Of a stretch of 15,363 nt of DNA, positions 6,935 to 14,010 are shown one piece after another. Each line of letters starts with the position of its first letter. Within the stretch, counting starts at the first letter, position 1. Under the pieces are notes generated by a model, which was not told where the DNA came from, ran no database searches, and saw only the letters and a program-made list of their open reading frames with translations. The position numbers were made by a program, and so were the translations under genes. This DNA is from an uncultured Microbacterium sp. (GTDB lineage: Bacteria; Actinomycetota; Actinomycetes; Actinomycetales; Microbacteriaceae). The DNA is taken from NCBI GenBank assembly GCA_947647645.1, contig CANSLE010000023.1:1-15363 (forward strand). Reading direction: 5' to 3'.

Positions 6935-7938
6935 GTGATCTCCTCCGTCGGGGCGTCGCGGTGGAGGCGCAGAGCGCGCTGAAGACGGTCGATGACCTCG
7001 TCGCGCAGCTCCGCGGGTTCGACCACACGGACCTCGGGGCCGTAGGACGCCAGCTCGTCGGCGAAGATGTGGACGTCGACGTAGGGAACGCGGATCCCCT
7101 GCTCGGCGGGCGTGGCGCGGCGGGTCAGACGCAGCGCCGCCTCGGTGCCGGGGTCGATCTCCAGAAGCGCCTGTTGGCGCGCGGCGAGGGTGGCCAGCCC
7201 TTTCAGCGCCCGCTCCCCCGCGCCCTCACGGAGGGCGAGGTCGTAGCCGGTGCGGGTGATCGCGACGTCCGACACGATGCGCGAGAGGAGGAAGGTGCGC
7301 ACGTCCTCCTGGCCCAGGTCGAAGCCGTACACATGCCAGCGCGCTTCGTACTCGACGAGCGCGTACGGCTGCACCCGACGCACCCGGGCCGTCTCCTCAC
7401 CGGCCTTGAGGTAGGCGAACTCGACGACCCTCCCCTGCTCGATCGCGCGCTGCAACGGGGCGAACGAGGCCTCGCGCAGGTTCACGCGGGGCGAGTAGCC
7501 GATGATGGGCGCGTCCACGTCGATGCCGAGGGCACGGATCTTCCGGAGGCCGCTGCGGGCATCCGCCGACATCGAGCTCTCGCTCCAGACGCCGCCGGCG
7601 AGGTTCAGGACCGCCAGCTCCGCGGGGGTGAACTCGATGTCCGCCGGCAGCTCGTACTCGGCCGTCGGTATGCGGTAGCGGGCTTCGCGCAGATCGTCCG
7701 GATCGGCGTAGTCGCCGATGGTCTCCACGGGGATGCCGAGAGAGCGCAGATTCTCCTTGTCGCGCTCGAACATCTTCTCGAGCGCGTCCTTCGAGGCGCC
7801 CGCACTGCTCTGCTCCCGATATCCCGCGACCGAGGCGAGGATCGTGTCCTTGGTCAGCCCCTGCTCTGTGGCCATGAGCGCAACCACGAGGTTGACGAGA
7901 CGCTCCTCGGGGGCGCTACGTGAAGTCTCGGTGGGCAC
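6931..7938 (-). CDS. pafB: WYL-domain regulator PafB
   Basis: The 335-residue protein has an N-terminal helix-turn-helix region (about 10-75, EERLVNLVVALMAT then KDALEKMFERDKENLRSLGI) and a WYL domain in which the signature reads W201-H-V-Y-G-F. Arg residues follow in VRTFLLSRI (213-221). It is paralogous to the adjacent pafC and should form the PafBC activator with it. In mycobacteria pafB follows the Pup ligase gene pafA; here it follows an FKBP lipoprotein gene and no pafA is present. The GTG start at 7938 is supported by a TAAGAT box exactly 6 nt upstream and by the absence of a Shine-Dalgarno sequence, so the message is probably leaderless. The promoter lacks the TTGTCRGTG-type element reported for PafBC targets. 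Confidence 0.92.
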   Translation of the reverse strand: MPTETSRSAPEERLVNLVVALMATEQGLTKDTILASVAGYREQSSAGASKDALEKMFERDKENLRSLGIPVETIGDYADPDDLREARYRIPTAEYELPADIEFTPAELAVLNLAGGVWSESSMSADARSGLRKIRALGIDVDAPIIGYSPRVNLREASFAPLQRAIEQGRVVEFAYLKAGEETARVRRVQPYALVEYEARWHVYGFDLGQEDVRTFLLSRIVSDVAITRTGYDLALREGAGERALKGLATLAARQQALLEIDPGTEAALRLTRRATPAEQGIRVPYVDVHIFADELASYGPEVRVVEPAELRDEVIDRLQRALRLHRDAPTEEIT

Positions 7939-7944
7939 GCGACA

Positions 7945-7950
7945 ATCTTA
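7945..7950 (-). promoter_or_regulatory. -10 element, predicted leaderless pafB transcript
   Basis: TAAGAT on the minus strand (TAnnnT) is followed by 6 nt (7944-7939) and the pafB GTG. The 8 nt upstream where a PafBC motif would end show GC-rich sequence and no TGTCRGTG, which argues against direct autoregulation through that motif. Confidence 0.55.
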
Positions 7951-7951
7951 G

Positions 7952-7975
7952 GCGCCGGCTGTGGGCCGTCGGCGC
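7952..7975 (-). terminator. Hairpin between FKBP gene and pafB
   Basis: GCGCCGGC at 7952-7959 can pair with GTCGGCGC at 7968-7975 (8 bp, one wobble) around an 8-nt loop. It follows the FKBP stop by about 18 bp. No T-run follows on the minus strand, and the stem abuts the pafB -10 box, so it may reduce readthrough or be incidental. Confidence 0.35.
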
Positions 7976-7993
7976 TGCCGCGCGGCGCGCGCG

Positions 7994-8944
7994 TCAGCGG
8001 GTCGCGGGCGTGTCGACGCCGAGGACGTCGATGACGAAGACGAGGGTCGATCCGCCCGGGATCGAGGAGCTGGCCTTGTCGCCGTAGCCGAGGGCGGGTG
8101 GGATGACCACGAGGATCTGCGAGCCGACGGTCTGACCCTTGAGGGCCTGCGCGAAGCCGGGAACGACCGCATCGAGGGTGACCGCGGCGGACGCGCCCTT
8201 CTGCCACGTCGAGTCGAAGACCTTGCGGCCGGCCCACGTGACCCCGGTGTAGTTGATGCGGATCCGGTCGCCGTCGCCGACCGCGGGGCCGTCGCCCTTC
8301 TTCAGGACCTCGACGGCGAGCTCGGACGGCGGGGCGGTATCGGGGATGATGACCCCCGGCGTGCCGTCGGGTGCGAGCACGACGGACGGCATGCCCCGAC
8401 GGTCGTTGTACTGCGGGACGCCGTCGGCCGCAGCGAGGTACACCCGCTGCAGGTCGATCGCGACGACCACCGCGTCCTTGCCCTTCAGCCCCCACCCCTG
8501 CGCCGCCGCCGGAGAGAGCGCGCTCGCCGGCACGGCGCCGAGGATCCGTGAACCCTCGGTGGCACAGGTCATCATCTCTGCGAGGCCCGCGTACTGCTCG
8601 CGCCACTTCGACAGCGGCGTGACCTGGGTGCCCGAGCTGAGGATCTTCTGGCCGGTGGGGCCGCTCATGATCGTGATCGCGAACTGCACGTCCTGCATGT
8701 CCGACGTCACGCGCAGACCGGAACCGACGGTCTCGTCGGCGGTGACGGTGTGGTCGACGTAGACGGGTGCGCTCATCTTCACGTCGGGGGCGCCGACGAC
8801 GCCGGAGACGCTCACGGTCTTCAGCACGCCGGACGAGTCCCCCGGTCGGTCGCACGAGGCGGCCGTCGAAGACGCGGACGCGCAGCCGACGAGGGTCAGG
8901 GCCGACAGGCCGACGACGACGAGGGCAGCAGGGATCCGGCGCAC
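7994..8944 (-). CDS. FKBP-type peptidyl-prolyl isomerase, lipoprotein
   Basis: The 316-residue product starts with a lipoprotein signal peptide whose lipobox reads L18-V-G-C21, so it should be anchored outside the membrane. The C-terminal domain (about 210-312) is FKBP-like. It has Y232 (INYTG), F243-D244 (VFDST), V261-P-G-F264, Y287 (LGYGD) and F303 (LVFVID), most of the FKBP pocket, with Phe where FKBP12 has Trp59. Residues about 68-170 look like a second, degenerate FKBP copy: GSRILGAVPAS mirrors GSQILVVIPPA, and DAVVVAIDL mirrors STLVFVIDV, but the active-site Tyr and Phe-Asp are missing. It probably catalyses prolyl isomerisation of exported proteins. The GTG start lies 4 bp past the trmI stop and has a TAGACT box 6 nt upstream. 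Confidence 0.93.
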   Translation of the reverse strand: MRRIPAALVVVGLSALTLVGCASASSTAASCDRPGDSSGVLKTVSVSGVVGAPDVKMSAPVYVDHTVTADETVGSGLRVTSDMQDVQFAITIMSGPTGQKILSSGTQVTPLSKWREQYAGLAEMMTCATEGSRILGAVPASALSPAAAQGWGLKGKDAVVVAIDLQRVYLAAADGVPQYNDRRGMPSVVLAPDGTPGVIIPDTAPPSELAVEVLKKGDGPAVGDGDRIRINYTGVTWAGRKVFDSTWQKGASAAVTLDAVVPGFAQALKGQTVGSQILVVIPPALGYGDKASSSIPGGSTLVFVIDVLGVDTPATR

Positions 8945-8948
8945 CGGA

Positions 8949-9995
8949 TCAGTCTACGTCGTCCGCGGAGCGCTCCCCGGCGCCCGTCGCGTCCGTCGCG
9001 GCCAGGCGCGCACCGTCCGCCGCGCGCTGCGCCTCCCGGACCCGCTTGCGGAGGTTCTTGTCCGTGATCTGCCGGTCGCCGACCGCGCCCGGCGTCCAGA
9101 GCTCGACGTCCTCGTCGGCGTAGCTCGGCTTCTTCAGCGCACGCTTGCGCACGTCCGGCGCCATGGCGCCCGGCGCGAGACGCCGCGCGGTGATGAGGAA
9201 CCCCGTGTGCGCGACCATGCGGTGGTCGGGGCGCACCGCGAGCCCTTCGACGTGCCAGCCGCGGACCATCGTCTCAGTGGCCTCCGGCTCGGTGAACAGA
9301 CCCGTCCCGCGGAGGTACTCCGCGACGCGGCTGAGCTGGGTCGCGGTCGCGATGTAGCAGAGCACCACGCCGCCGGGGGTCAGGGCGTCGGCGACGACGT
9401 CGATGCACTCCCACGGCGCCAGCATGTCGAGGACCACGCGGTCGACGGATGCCGGCGCCACCGCGTCCGGAAGCTCCGCCACGAGGTCGCCCACGACGAC
9501 CTCCCACCCGTCGGGCGTGTGGCCGAAGAAGGTCTCGACGTTGGCGCGGGCGACCTCGGCGAACTCGTCGCGACGCTCGAAGGACAGGAGACGCCCCTCG
9601 TGCCCGATGGTGCGCAGGAGCCACATCGACAGGGCGCCGGAGCCGACACCCGCTTCGACGACCGTGGCCCCCGGGAAGATGTCGGCCGAGGCGAGGATCT
9701 GTGCGGCATCCTTCGGGTAGACGATCGCCGCGCCGCGCGGCATGGACATGACGAAGTCGCGCAGCAGGGGGCGCAGGGCGAGGTACTCGTGGCCGCCGGA
9801 GTTGGTGACGACCGAGCCGTCGGGCTGGCCCAGCAGCTGTTCGTGTCGGAGCACACCGTGATGGGTGTGGAGCTCCCCGCCCTGGCGCAGCGTCACAGTG
9901 TGCAGGCGCCCCTTGGGACCGGTGAGCTGGACGCGATCACCCAGTCGGAACGGGCCGCTGGGGCGGAGGTCGACGAGCGGGGTCGGGGTGGTCAT
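8949..9995 (-). CDS. trmI: tRNA (adenine-58-N1)-methyltransferase TrmI
   Basis: The protein (348 residues) matches TrmI, which uses S-adenosylmethionine to make m1A58 in the T-loop of tRNAs, usually as a tetramer. A small N-terminal beta domain (about 8-70) precedes the Rossmann methyltransferase fold. The SAM motif is VEAGVGSGALS (113-123), YPKD is at 93-96, and VVLDMLAPWE (187-196) is the conserved active-site region. The C-terminal 60 residues are charged and probably flexible. I chose ATG 9995 because AGGAG (10007-10003) lies 7 nt upstream and the ATG overlaps the HAD stop as ATGA. The same frame stays open to 10778, but that upstream part is the Arg-rich shadow of the HAD gene. Confidence 0.95.
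   Translation of the reverse strand: MTTPTPLVDLRPSGPFRLGDRVQLTGPKGRLHTVTLRQGGELHTHHGVLRHEQLLGQPDGSVVTNSGGHEYLALRPLLRDFVMSMPRGAAIVYPKDAAQILASADIFPGATVVEAGVGSGALSMWLLRTIGHEGRLLSFERRDEFAEVARANVETFFGHTPDGWEVVVGDLVAELPDAVAPASVDRVVLDMLAPWECIDVVADALTPGGVVLCYIATATQLSRVAEYLRGTGLFTEPEATETMVRGWHVEGLAVRPDHRMVAHTGFLITARRLAPGAMAPDVRKRALKKPSYADEDVELWTPGAVGDRQITDKNLRKRVREAQRAADGARLAATDATGAGERSADDVD
8951..8956 (-). promoter_or_regulatory. -10 element, predicted leaderless FKBP transcript
   Basis: TAGACT (TAnnnT) on the minus strand is followed by 6 nt and the GTG of the FKBP gene. It overlaps the trmI stop codon (8949-8951), so the FKBP gene may have its own leaderless transcript although it is nearly fused to the trmI operon. 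No -35 box is obvious. Confidence 0.5.
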
Positions 9996-10669
9996 GCGTG
10001 CTCTCCTGTGCGGTGGGCCGCGTAGACGGCGGCGATGTCGTCGGGCGTGCGCTCGGCGAGCGTCGGCCAGAGGATGTGGGCCCCGGCCCCGACCAGCGAG
10101 ACCATCAGCGGCACGCCGATCGTCGTCACGCCGGCGCCGACGGCGGCGCGCACGCCGGTGGGCGAGTCCTCGATCGCGACCGCGTCCGAGGGGGCGATTC
10201 CGAGGGTCTGGCAGGCCTGCAGATAGGCGTCCGGGAAGGGCTTGGGGCGTGTGACGTCGTCGCCGGCGACGATCACCTCGAAGACGTCGGCGAACGGCGC
10301 GACGACCTGTTGCGCCATCCGCCGCATCGACATGGTGACGAGGGCGCAGCGCACGCCCGCCTCCCGCAGGGCGGCGAGCATCTCCGCGGCGCCGGGCCGC
10401 AGGGGGCTGCCCCGCTCGGCGAGCAGGCGCGTGACCTCCCCGGTGAGGTGGTCGACGATGTCCTGCACCGACATCCGCACCCCGGCATCCTGAAGGATCG
10501 CGCCGGAGGTCTCCAGGCCCTGCCCCACGAGGGTCAGCGCCTGCTCGTGGCTCCACGAGCCGCCGAAGCTCTCGACGAGGGCGGTCTCCGCCTCCATCCA
10601 ATACGGCTCGGTGTCTACGAGGGTGCCGTCCATGTCCCAGAGAACGGCGACGGGAAGGGCGGAACTCAT
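9992..10669 (-). CDS. HAD-family phosphatase (beta-phosphoglucomutase-like subgroup)
   Basis: A 225-residue haloacid dehalogenase hydrolase. The four motifs are intact: motif I D12-M-D14-G-T16 (nucleophile and acid/base Asp), motif II T112 in LVTMS, motif III K143 in RPKPFPD, and motif IV E167-D168-S-P-T-G. A helical cap lies between about 20 and 90, which places it in the subfamily I phosphatase/phosphoglucomutase group. The true substrate cannot be read from the sequence; sugar phosphates and nucleotide by-products are common for relatives. Its last codon overlaps the trmI start, so the two are co-translated. A TAGCAT box 6 nt before the ATG predicts a leaderless transcript. It is divergent from the PAC2 gene. 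Confidence 0.92.
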   Translation of the reverse strand: MSSALPVAVLWDMDGTLVDTEPYWMEAETALVESFGGSWSHEQALTLVGQGLETSGAILQDAGVRMSVQDIVDHLTGEVTRLLAERGSPLRPGAAEMLAALREAGVRCALVTMSMRRMAQQVVAPFADVFEVIVAGDDVTRPKPFPDAYLQACQTLGIAPSDAVAIEDSPTGVRAAVGAGVTTIGVPLMVSLVGAGAHILWPTLAERTPDDIAAVYAAHRTGEHA

Positions 10670-10675
10670 CGGTCC

Positions 10676-10681
10676 ATGCTA
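10676..10681 (-). promoter_or_regulatory. -10 element, predicted leaderless HAD-trmI transcript
   Basis: On the minus strand TAGCAT (TAnnnT) is followed by 6 nt (10675-10670) and the ATG of the HAD gene. This is probably the main promoter of the HAD-trmI pair. No Shine-Dalgarno sequence precedes the ATG. Confidence 0.55.
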
Positions 10682-10756
10682 CCGACGCACCCGGGCAGCG
10701 CCGTCCCGCGCCGGTGCGACGCGCGGGCGCACGACCCCGTCGAGGGCCCCGGCGCG

Positions 10757-10762
10757 TATCGT
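10757..10762 (+). promoter_or_regulatory. Putative -10 element of the PAC2 gene
   Basis: TATCGT (TAnnnT) lies 33 bp before the PAC2 GTG start, predicting a leader of about 27 nt that contains a GAGAGGGG ribosome site (10784-10791). The 126-bp divergent region otherwise shows only GC-rich sequence and no clear -35 box. Confidence 0.4.
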
Positions 10763-10795
10763 TGAGGGATCGATTCACCGTGCGAGAGGGGCGGA

Positions 10796-11668
10796 GTGGA
10801 CGAACTCGGAAACCGCGTGCTGATCGTGGCCTTCGACGGATGGAACGACGCGGGCGAGGCGGCCTCGGCCGCCGCCGCGCACATCCGCGAGTCCGGCGCC
10901 TATCGCGAGGTCTTCTCGGTCGATCCCGAGCTCTACTTCGACTACCAGTACACGCGCCCGCAGATCACGCTCGATGCGGACGGTTCGCGGACGCTCAGTT
11001 GGCCCGACGCCACGCTTTGGCGCCCCCTCCATCCCAGCGAGGGCACACGACTGTGGGTGCTCTCCGGCGTCGAGCCGGCCCGCGCGTGGCAGTCGTTTGC
11101 GGCCGAGCTGGTGGATGCCGCGCTCAGCGAGGACATCACGGGCATCATCGCTCTCGGCTCGATGATGTCCGACGTGCCGCATACGCGCCCGATCTCGGTC
11201 TTCGCCGGGAGCGAGAACGAGCGCCTGCGCTCCACCCTCGGTCTCGAGAAGCCCACCTACGAGGGTCCCGCCGGCATCCTCACCGTCCTCGCCGCGGCCG
11301 CGGAGGACGCGGGAATCCCGACCGCCGCCCTCTGGGCGAGCGTGCCGCACTACGTGGCCGGGCACACGCCGTCACCCAAAGCGACCCTCGCACTGCTCGA
11401 TCGGGTCACGGCGCTGACGGGCGCCGTCGTCGCCCGTGGCGCCCTGCCGGCCGAGGCGCTCGCGTGGGAGGCGTCGATCGACGCCGCCGCGTCGGACGAC
11501 GAGGAGATGACGGAGTACATCCACCAGCTCGAGCAGACCCGCGACACCTGGGACTCGCCCGAGGCGTCGGGTGACGCCATCGCTCAGGAGTTCGAGCGGT
11601 ACCTGCGGCACGGGGGCAGCGGCGAGGGCCCCGGTAGGCCCGGTCGTGACGACCCCCGCCGCTCCTGA
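10796..11668 (+). CDS. PAC2-family protein
   Basis: The 290-residue protein has the actinobacterial PAC2 pattern: G15-W-N-D-A-G20 near the N-terminus, IIALGSMMSDVPHTRP at 117-132, SVPHYV at 182-187 and PSPKAT at 192-197. It then has an acidic stretch and a charged low-complexity tail (about 272-290). PAC2 is named after a eukaryotic proteasome assembly chaperone, but the bacterial proteins have no firmly assigned role and also occur in species without proteasomes. The fold resembles a nucleoside-phosphorylase-like alpha/beta domain. The GTG start is backed by GAGAGGGG at 10784-10791. M. tuberculosis has a PAC2 protein (Rv2125) near its proteasome region, so the position is probably conserved. 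The gene ends directly against uppP. Confidence 0.9.
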   Translation: MDELGNRVLIVAFDGWNDAGEAASAAAAHIRESGAYREVFSVDPELYFDYQYTRPQITLDADGSRTLSWPDATLWRPLHPSEGTRLWVLSGVEPARAWQSFAAELVDAALSEDITGIIALGSMMSDVPHTRPISVFAGSENERLRSTLGLEKPTYEGPAGILTVLAAAAEDAGIPTAALWASVPHYVAGHTPSPKATLALLDRVTALTGAVVARGALPAEALAWEASIDAAASDDEEMTEYIHQLEQTRDTWDSPEASGDAIAQEFERYLRHGGSGEGPGRPGRDDPRRS

Positions 11669-12502
11669 TCAGTAGGCCTGGAGCACCCCGGCGCTCAGCA
11701 GGATGATGAGCACGACGCCGAGGCCCAGCCGGTAGAGCACGAACGGCAGGAAGCTGCCGCGCTTGAGGTAGCGCATCAGGAAGGCGATGACGGCGAGGCC
11801 GACTCCGAACGCGACCACCGTCGCGACGCCGGTCTCGAACATGGTGTAGACCTGCTCGCCCGGGTCTTTGATCGCCTTCAGCAGCTCGTACAGCCCGCTG
11901 CCGAACACGGCGGGCACGGCGAGAAGGAACGCCACCTCTGCGGCCGCCGGGCGCGTGTAGCCGAGCGCGAGACCCATCGTGGTGGTCGCACCCGAACGCG
12001 ACACACCGGGGATGAGCGCGAGCATCTGCGCGAGACCGAGCGAGAGGCCGTGGCCGTAGGTCAGGTCCTTGTCGGTGCGGGTCCGCCGTCCCAGCGCGTC
12101 GGCCGCGCCGAGCAGCAGACCGAACACGATCAGCACGACGGCGACGAGCCAGAGGTTTCGGAAGGTGCCGCGGATGACGTCCTGGAAGAGGAAGCCGGCG
12201 ATGCCGATGGGGATGGTGCCGATGATCACGATCCAGCCCATGCGGGCATCGGCGTCGTTGCGGGCCACCTTGCCCGTCAGAGACTGGGCCCAGCGGGTGA
12301 TGATGCGCACGATCCTGCCCCAGAAGTAGACGAGCACGGCCAGCTCCGTGCCGATCTGGGTGATCGCGGTGAACGTCGCGCCCGGGTCTTCGGCAGAGGG
12401 GAGGAACTCGCCCATGATGCGCAGATGGGCGCTGGAGGAGATGGGCAGGAACTCGGTGAGACCCTGGACCAGTCCCAGGATGATCGCCTCGAGGAGGTGC
12501 AT
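11669..12502 (-). CDS. uppP: Undecaprenyl-diphosphatase UppP (BacA)
   Basis: This polytopic membrane protein (277 residues) has both UppP signatures: Q13-G-L-T-E17-F-L-P-I-S-S-S-A-H26 and P165-G-V-S-R169-S-G-A-T. It removes a phosphate from undecaprenyl diphosphate so the lipid carrier can be reused for peptidoglycan and other surface polymers; overproduction is linked to bacitracin resistance in other bacteria. The first acidic position of the (E/Q)xxxE motif is Gln, which is normal in actinobacterial members. About eight membrane segments are visible, for example at 90-108, 117-135 and 250-272. GAAAGG lies 5 nt before the ATG, and the M20 peptidase gene ends 9 bp upstream, so the two are likely co-transcribed. 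The stop abuts the PAC2 stop inside a TGATCA palindrome. Confidence 0.96.
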   Translation of the reverse strand: MHLLEAIILGLVQGLTEFLPISSSAHLRIMGEFLPSAEDPGATFTAITQIGTELAVLVYFWGRIVRIITRWAQSLTGKVARNDADARMGWIVIIGTIPIGIAGFLFQDVIRGTFRNLWLVAVVLIVFGLLLGAADALGRRTRTDKDLTYGHGLSLGLAQMLALIPGVSRSGATTTMGLALGYTRPAAAEVAFLLAVPAVFGSGLYELLKAIKDPGEQVYTMFETGVATVVAFGVGLAVIAFLMRYLKRGSFLPFVLYRLGLGVVLIILLSAGVLQAY

Positions 12503-12511
12503 GGGGGCCTT

Positions 12512-13825
12512 TCAGTACGTGCGTATCAGATCGGTGAGCACGCGCTGCCCGAAGACCAACGCGTCGATGGGGACGCGTTCGTCCACACCGTGGAACATAC
12601 CGGTGAAATCGAGATCCGTGGGAAGCCGCAGCGGGGCGAAACCGTATCCCGCGACGCCGAGCTCGGCGAGCGCCTTGTTGTCGGTGCCGCCGCCCATCAG
12701 ATAGGGCAACACCGGCACACCCGGATCGTGCCGCTGGAGCGCGCCCACCATCGCGTCCACGAGCTCGCCGCGGAAGGGCACTTCGAGGCCGATGTCCCGG
12801 TGCGAGATCTCGACCTCGATGTCATCCCCGACGATGCGCTGGATCTCCGCGAGGACCCGCTCCTCCTGCCCCGGGAGCGTCCGCACGTCGATGGTGACGA
12901 CCGCGGCATCCGGGATCACGTTGTGCTTGTAGCCGGCGACCAGGCCCGTGGGATTGGCCGTCGTGCGGAAGGTGGAGCGGAGGAAGCCGGATGCCGGGCC
13001 TGTGGCGTCCGCCACGGCATCCGGATCGGCGGGGTCGGCGCCGCACAGGGCGGCGAGGCCGTCGACGGTCTGCCGGGTGGTCGCGGTGAGCTCCAGCGGC
13101 CAGACCGAACGCCCGAGGGCCGCGACCGCCTCGGACAGGCGCGTGACCGCGTTGTCGGGATGGAAGCGGCTGCCGTGACCGGCGGTGCCCCGAGCGCGCA
13201 GGCGGAGCCAGACGAGCGCCTTCTCCCCCACCTGCAGCAGGTAGGCGCGACGGTCGCCGACGGGGATGGAGTAGCCGCCGACCTCGCTGATCGCCTCGGT
13301 GGCCCCGGCGAACCACTCCGGACGGTCACGGACGACCAGCTGCGAGCCCTCCACCCCGCCGTTCTCCTCGTCGGCGAAGAAGGTGACGATGAGGTCGCGG
13401 GCGGGCTGCTCCCCCGCGCGCAGCAGCTCCGCCACCGAGGTGAGGATCATGGCGTCCATGTCCTTCATGTCGACGGCACCGCGCCCCCACAGCATGCCGT
13501 CCTTGACGACACCGCCGAAGGGGTCGACGCTCCAGTCGTCCGCGACGGCCGGGACCACATCGAGGTGGCCGTGCAGCACGAGCGCCGGCTTGTCGCGATC
13601 GCGGCCGGGGACGCGCACGCTGAGGTTCGTCCGCCGCGGGATGGGCTCGTAGTACTCGGGGGCGAGCCCGAGGGACTCGAGGTAAGCGCCGACATACTCG
13701 GCCGCCTCCCGTTCACCGTGCGAGCGCCCCTCGCCGAAGTTGGTGGTGTCGAAGCGGATCAGGTCGCGTGCGACACGGGCGACCTCCGGCAGTTCGGCGA
13801 GCTCAGGGGCATCGAAGGCGGACAT
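12512..13825 (-). CDS. M20/M25/M40-family metallopeptidase or deacylase
   Basis: The 437-residue protein carries the M20 di-zinc site: H87 and catalytic D89 in HGHLDVVP, D119 in GRGAVDMKD, base E153 and ligand E154 in DEENGG, E181 in SEVGG, and H412 in MFHGVDE. A dimerisation (lid) domain spans about 195-310, including GTAGHGSR. The family includes ArgE, DapE, CPG2-like carboxypeptidases and dipeptidases, and the sequence does not fix the substrate. No signal peptide is seen, so it is probably cytoplasmic. A TAGCGT box is exactly 6 nt before the ATG. The intervening GGAGGC looks like a Shine-Dalgarno sequence but is too close to the ATG to work well, so a leaderless message is favoured. uppP starts 9 bp after the stop. 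Confidence 0.93.
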   Translation of the reverse strand: MSAFDAPELAELPEVARVARDLIRFDTTNFGEGRSHGEREAAEYVGAYLESLGLAPEYYEPIPRRTNLSVRVPGRDRDKPALVLHGHLDVVPAVADDWSVDPFGGVVKDGMLWGRGAVDMKDMDAMILTSVAELLRAGEQPARDLIVTFFADEENGGVEGSQLVVRDRPEWFAGATEAISEVGGYSIPVGDRRAYLLQVGEKALVWLRLRARGTAGHGSRFHPDNAVTRLSEAVAALGRSVWPLELTATTRQTVDGLAALCGADPADPDAVADATGPASGFLRSTFRTTANPTGLVAGYKHNVIPDAAVVTIDVRTLPGQEERVLAEIQRIVGDDIEVEISHRDIGLEVPFRGELVDAMVGALQRHDPGVPVLPYLMGGGTDNKALAELGVAGYGFAPLRLPTDLDFTGMFHGVDERVPIDALVFGQRVLTDLIRTY

Positions 13826-13831
13826 GCCTCC

Positions 13832-13837
13832 ACGCTA
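13832..13837 (-). promoter_or_regulatory. -10 element, predicted leaderless M20-uppP transcript
   Basis: TAGCGT on the minus strand (TAnnnT) is followed by the 6 nt GGAGGC and then the ATG of the M20 gene. This would drive the M20-uppP pair. A perfect inverted repeat begins 24 bp upstream, where a regulator could bind. Confidence 0.5.
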
Positions 13838-13860
13838 GCGATGTTCGGCGTTGCCTCTGA

Positions 13861-13919
13861 GTTCGGGGTCACCTCTGGCCGCGGCGCGTCGGCTGCGGCG
13901 ACCACGGGCGACCCCGAAC
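13861..13919. repeat. 10-bp perfect inverted repeat upstream of the M20 gene
   Basis: GTTCGGGGTC at 13861-13870 and GACCCCGAAC at 13910-13919 are exact reverse complements separated by 39 nt of GC-rich sequence. The pair sits between the M20 promoter and the tRNA-Leu terminator. It could be a paired operator or a stem in a non-coding transcript; no protein can be assigned. Confidence 0.6.
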
Positions 13920-13956
13920 CCGCGCAGATAGGGCGTCGTGGGTCGCGTGAGAACGA

Positions 13957-14001
13957 GACAGCCCCTCACCTGGATCATGAAATCCCTGGTGAGGGGCTGT
14001 C
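13957..14001 (-). terminator. Strong hairpin terminator of tRNA-Leu
   Basis: GACAGCCCCTCACC (13957-13970) pairs perfectly with GGTGAGGGGCTGTC (13988-14001), a 14-bp stem. A small inner GGAT/ATCC stem (13972-13975 with 13982-13985) is also possible. It begins 9 bp after the 3' end of the tRNA on the minus strand. The following TCGTTCTC is only moderately T-rich. It is the strongest hairpin in the window and very likely ends tRNA transcription. Confidence 0.8.
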
Positions 14002-14010
14002 TTCGTTCTG

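Noticed and set aside
5966..7938. Tandem WYL genes as a possible phage-defence regulator pair
   Set aside because: Order and overlap next to tatA-tatC-helY match the housekeeping pafB-pafC pair, and no defence genes are nearby.
9996..10778. N-terminal extension of the trmI frame to 10778
   Set aside because: The extra residues are Arg/Pro-rich and mirror the HAD gene in another frame; the ATG at 9995 has a ribosome site and a clean TrmI start.
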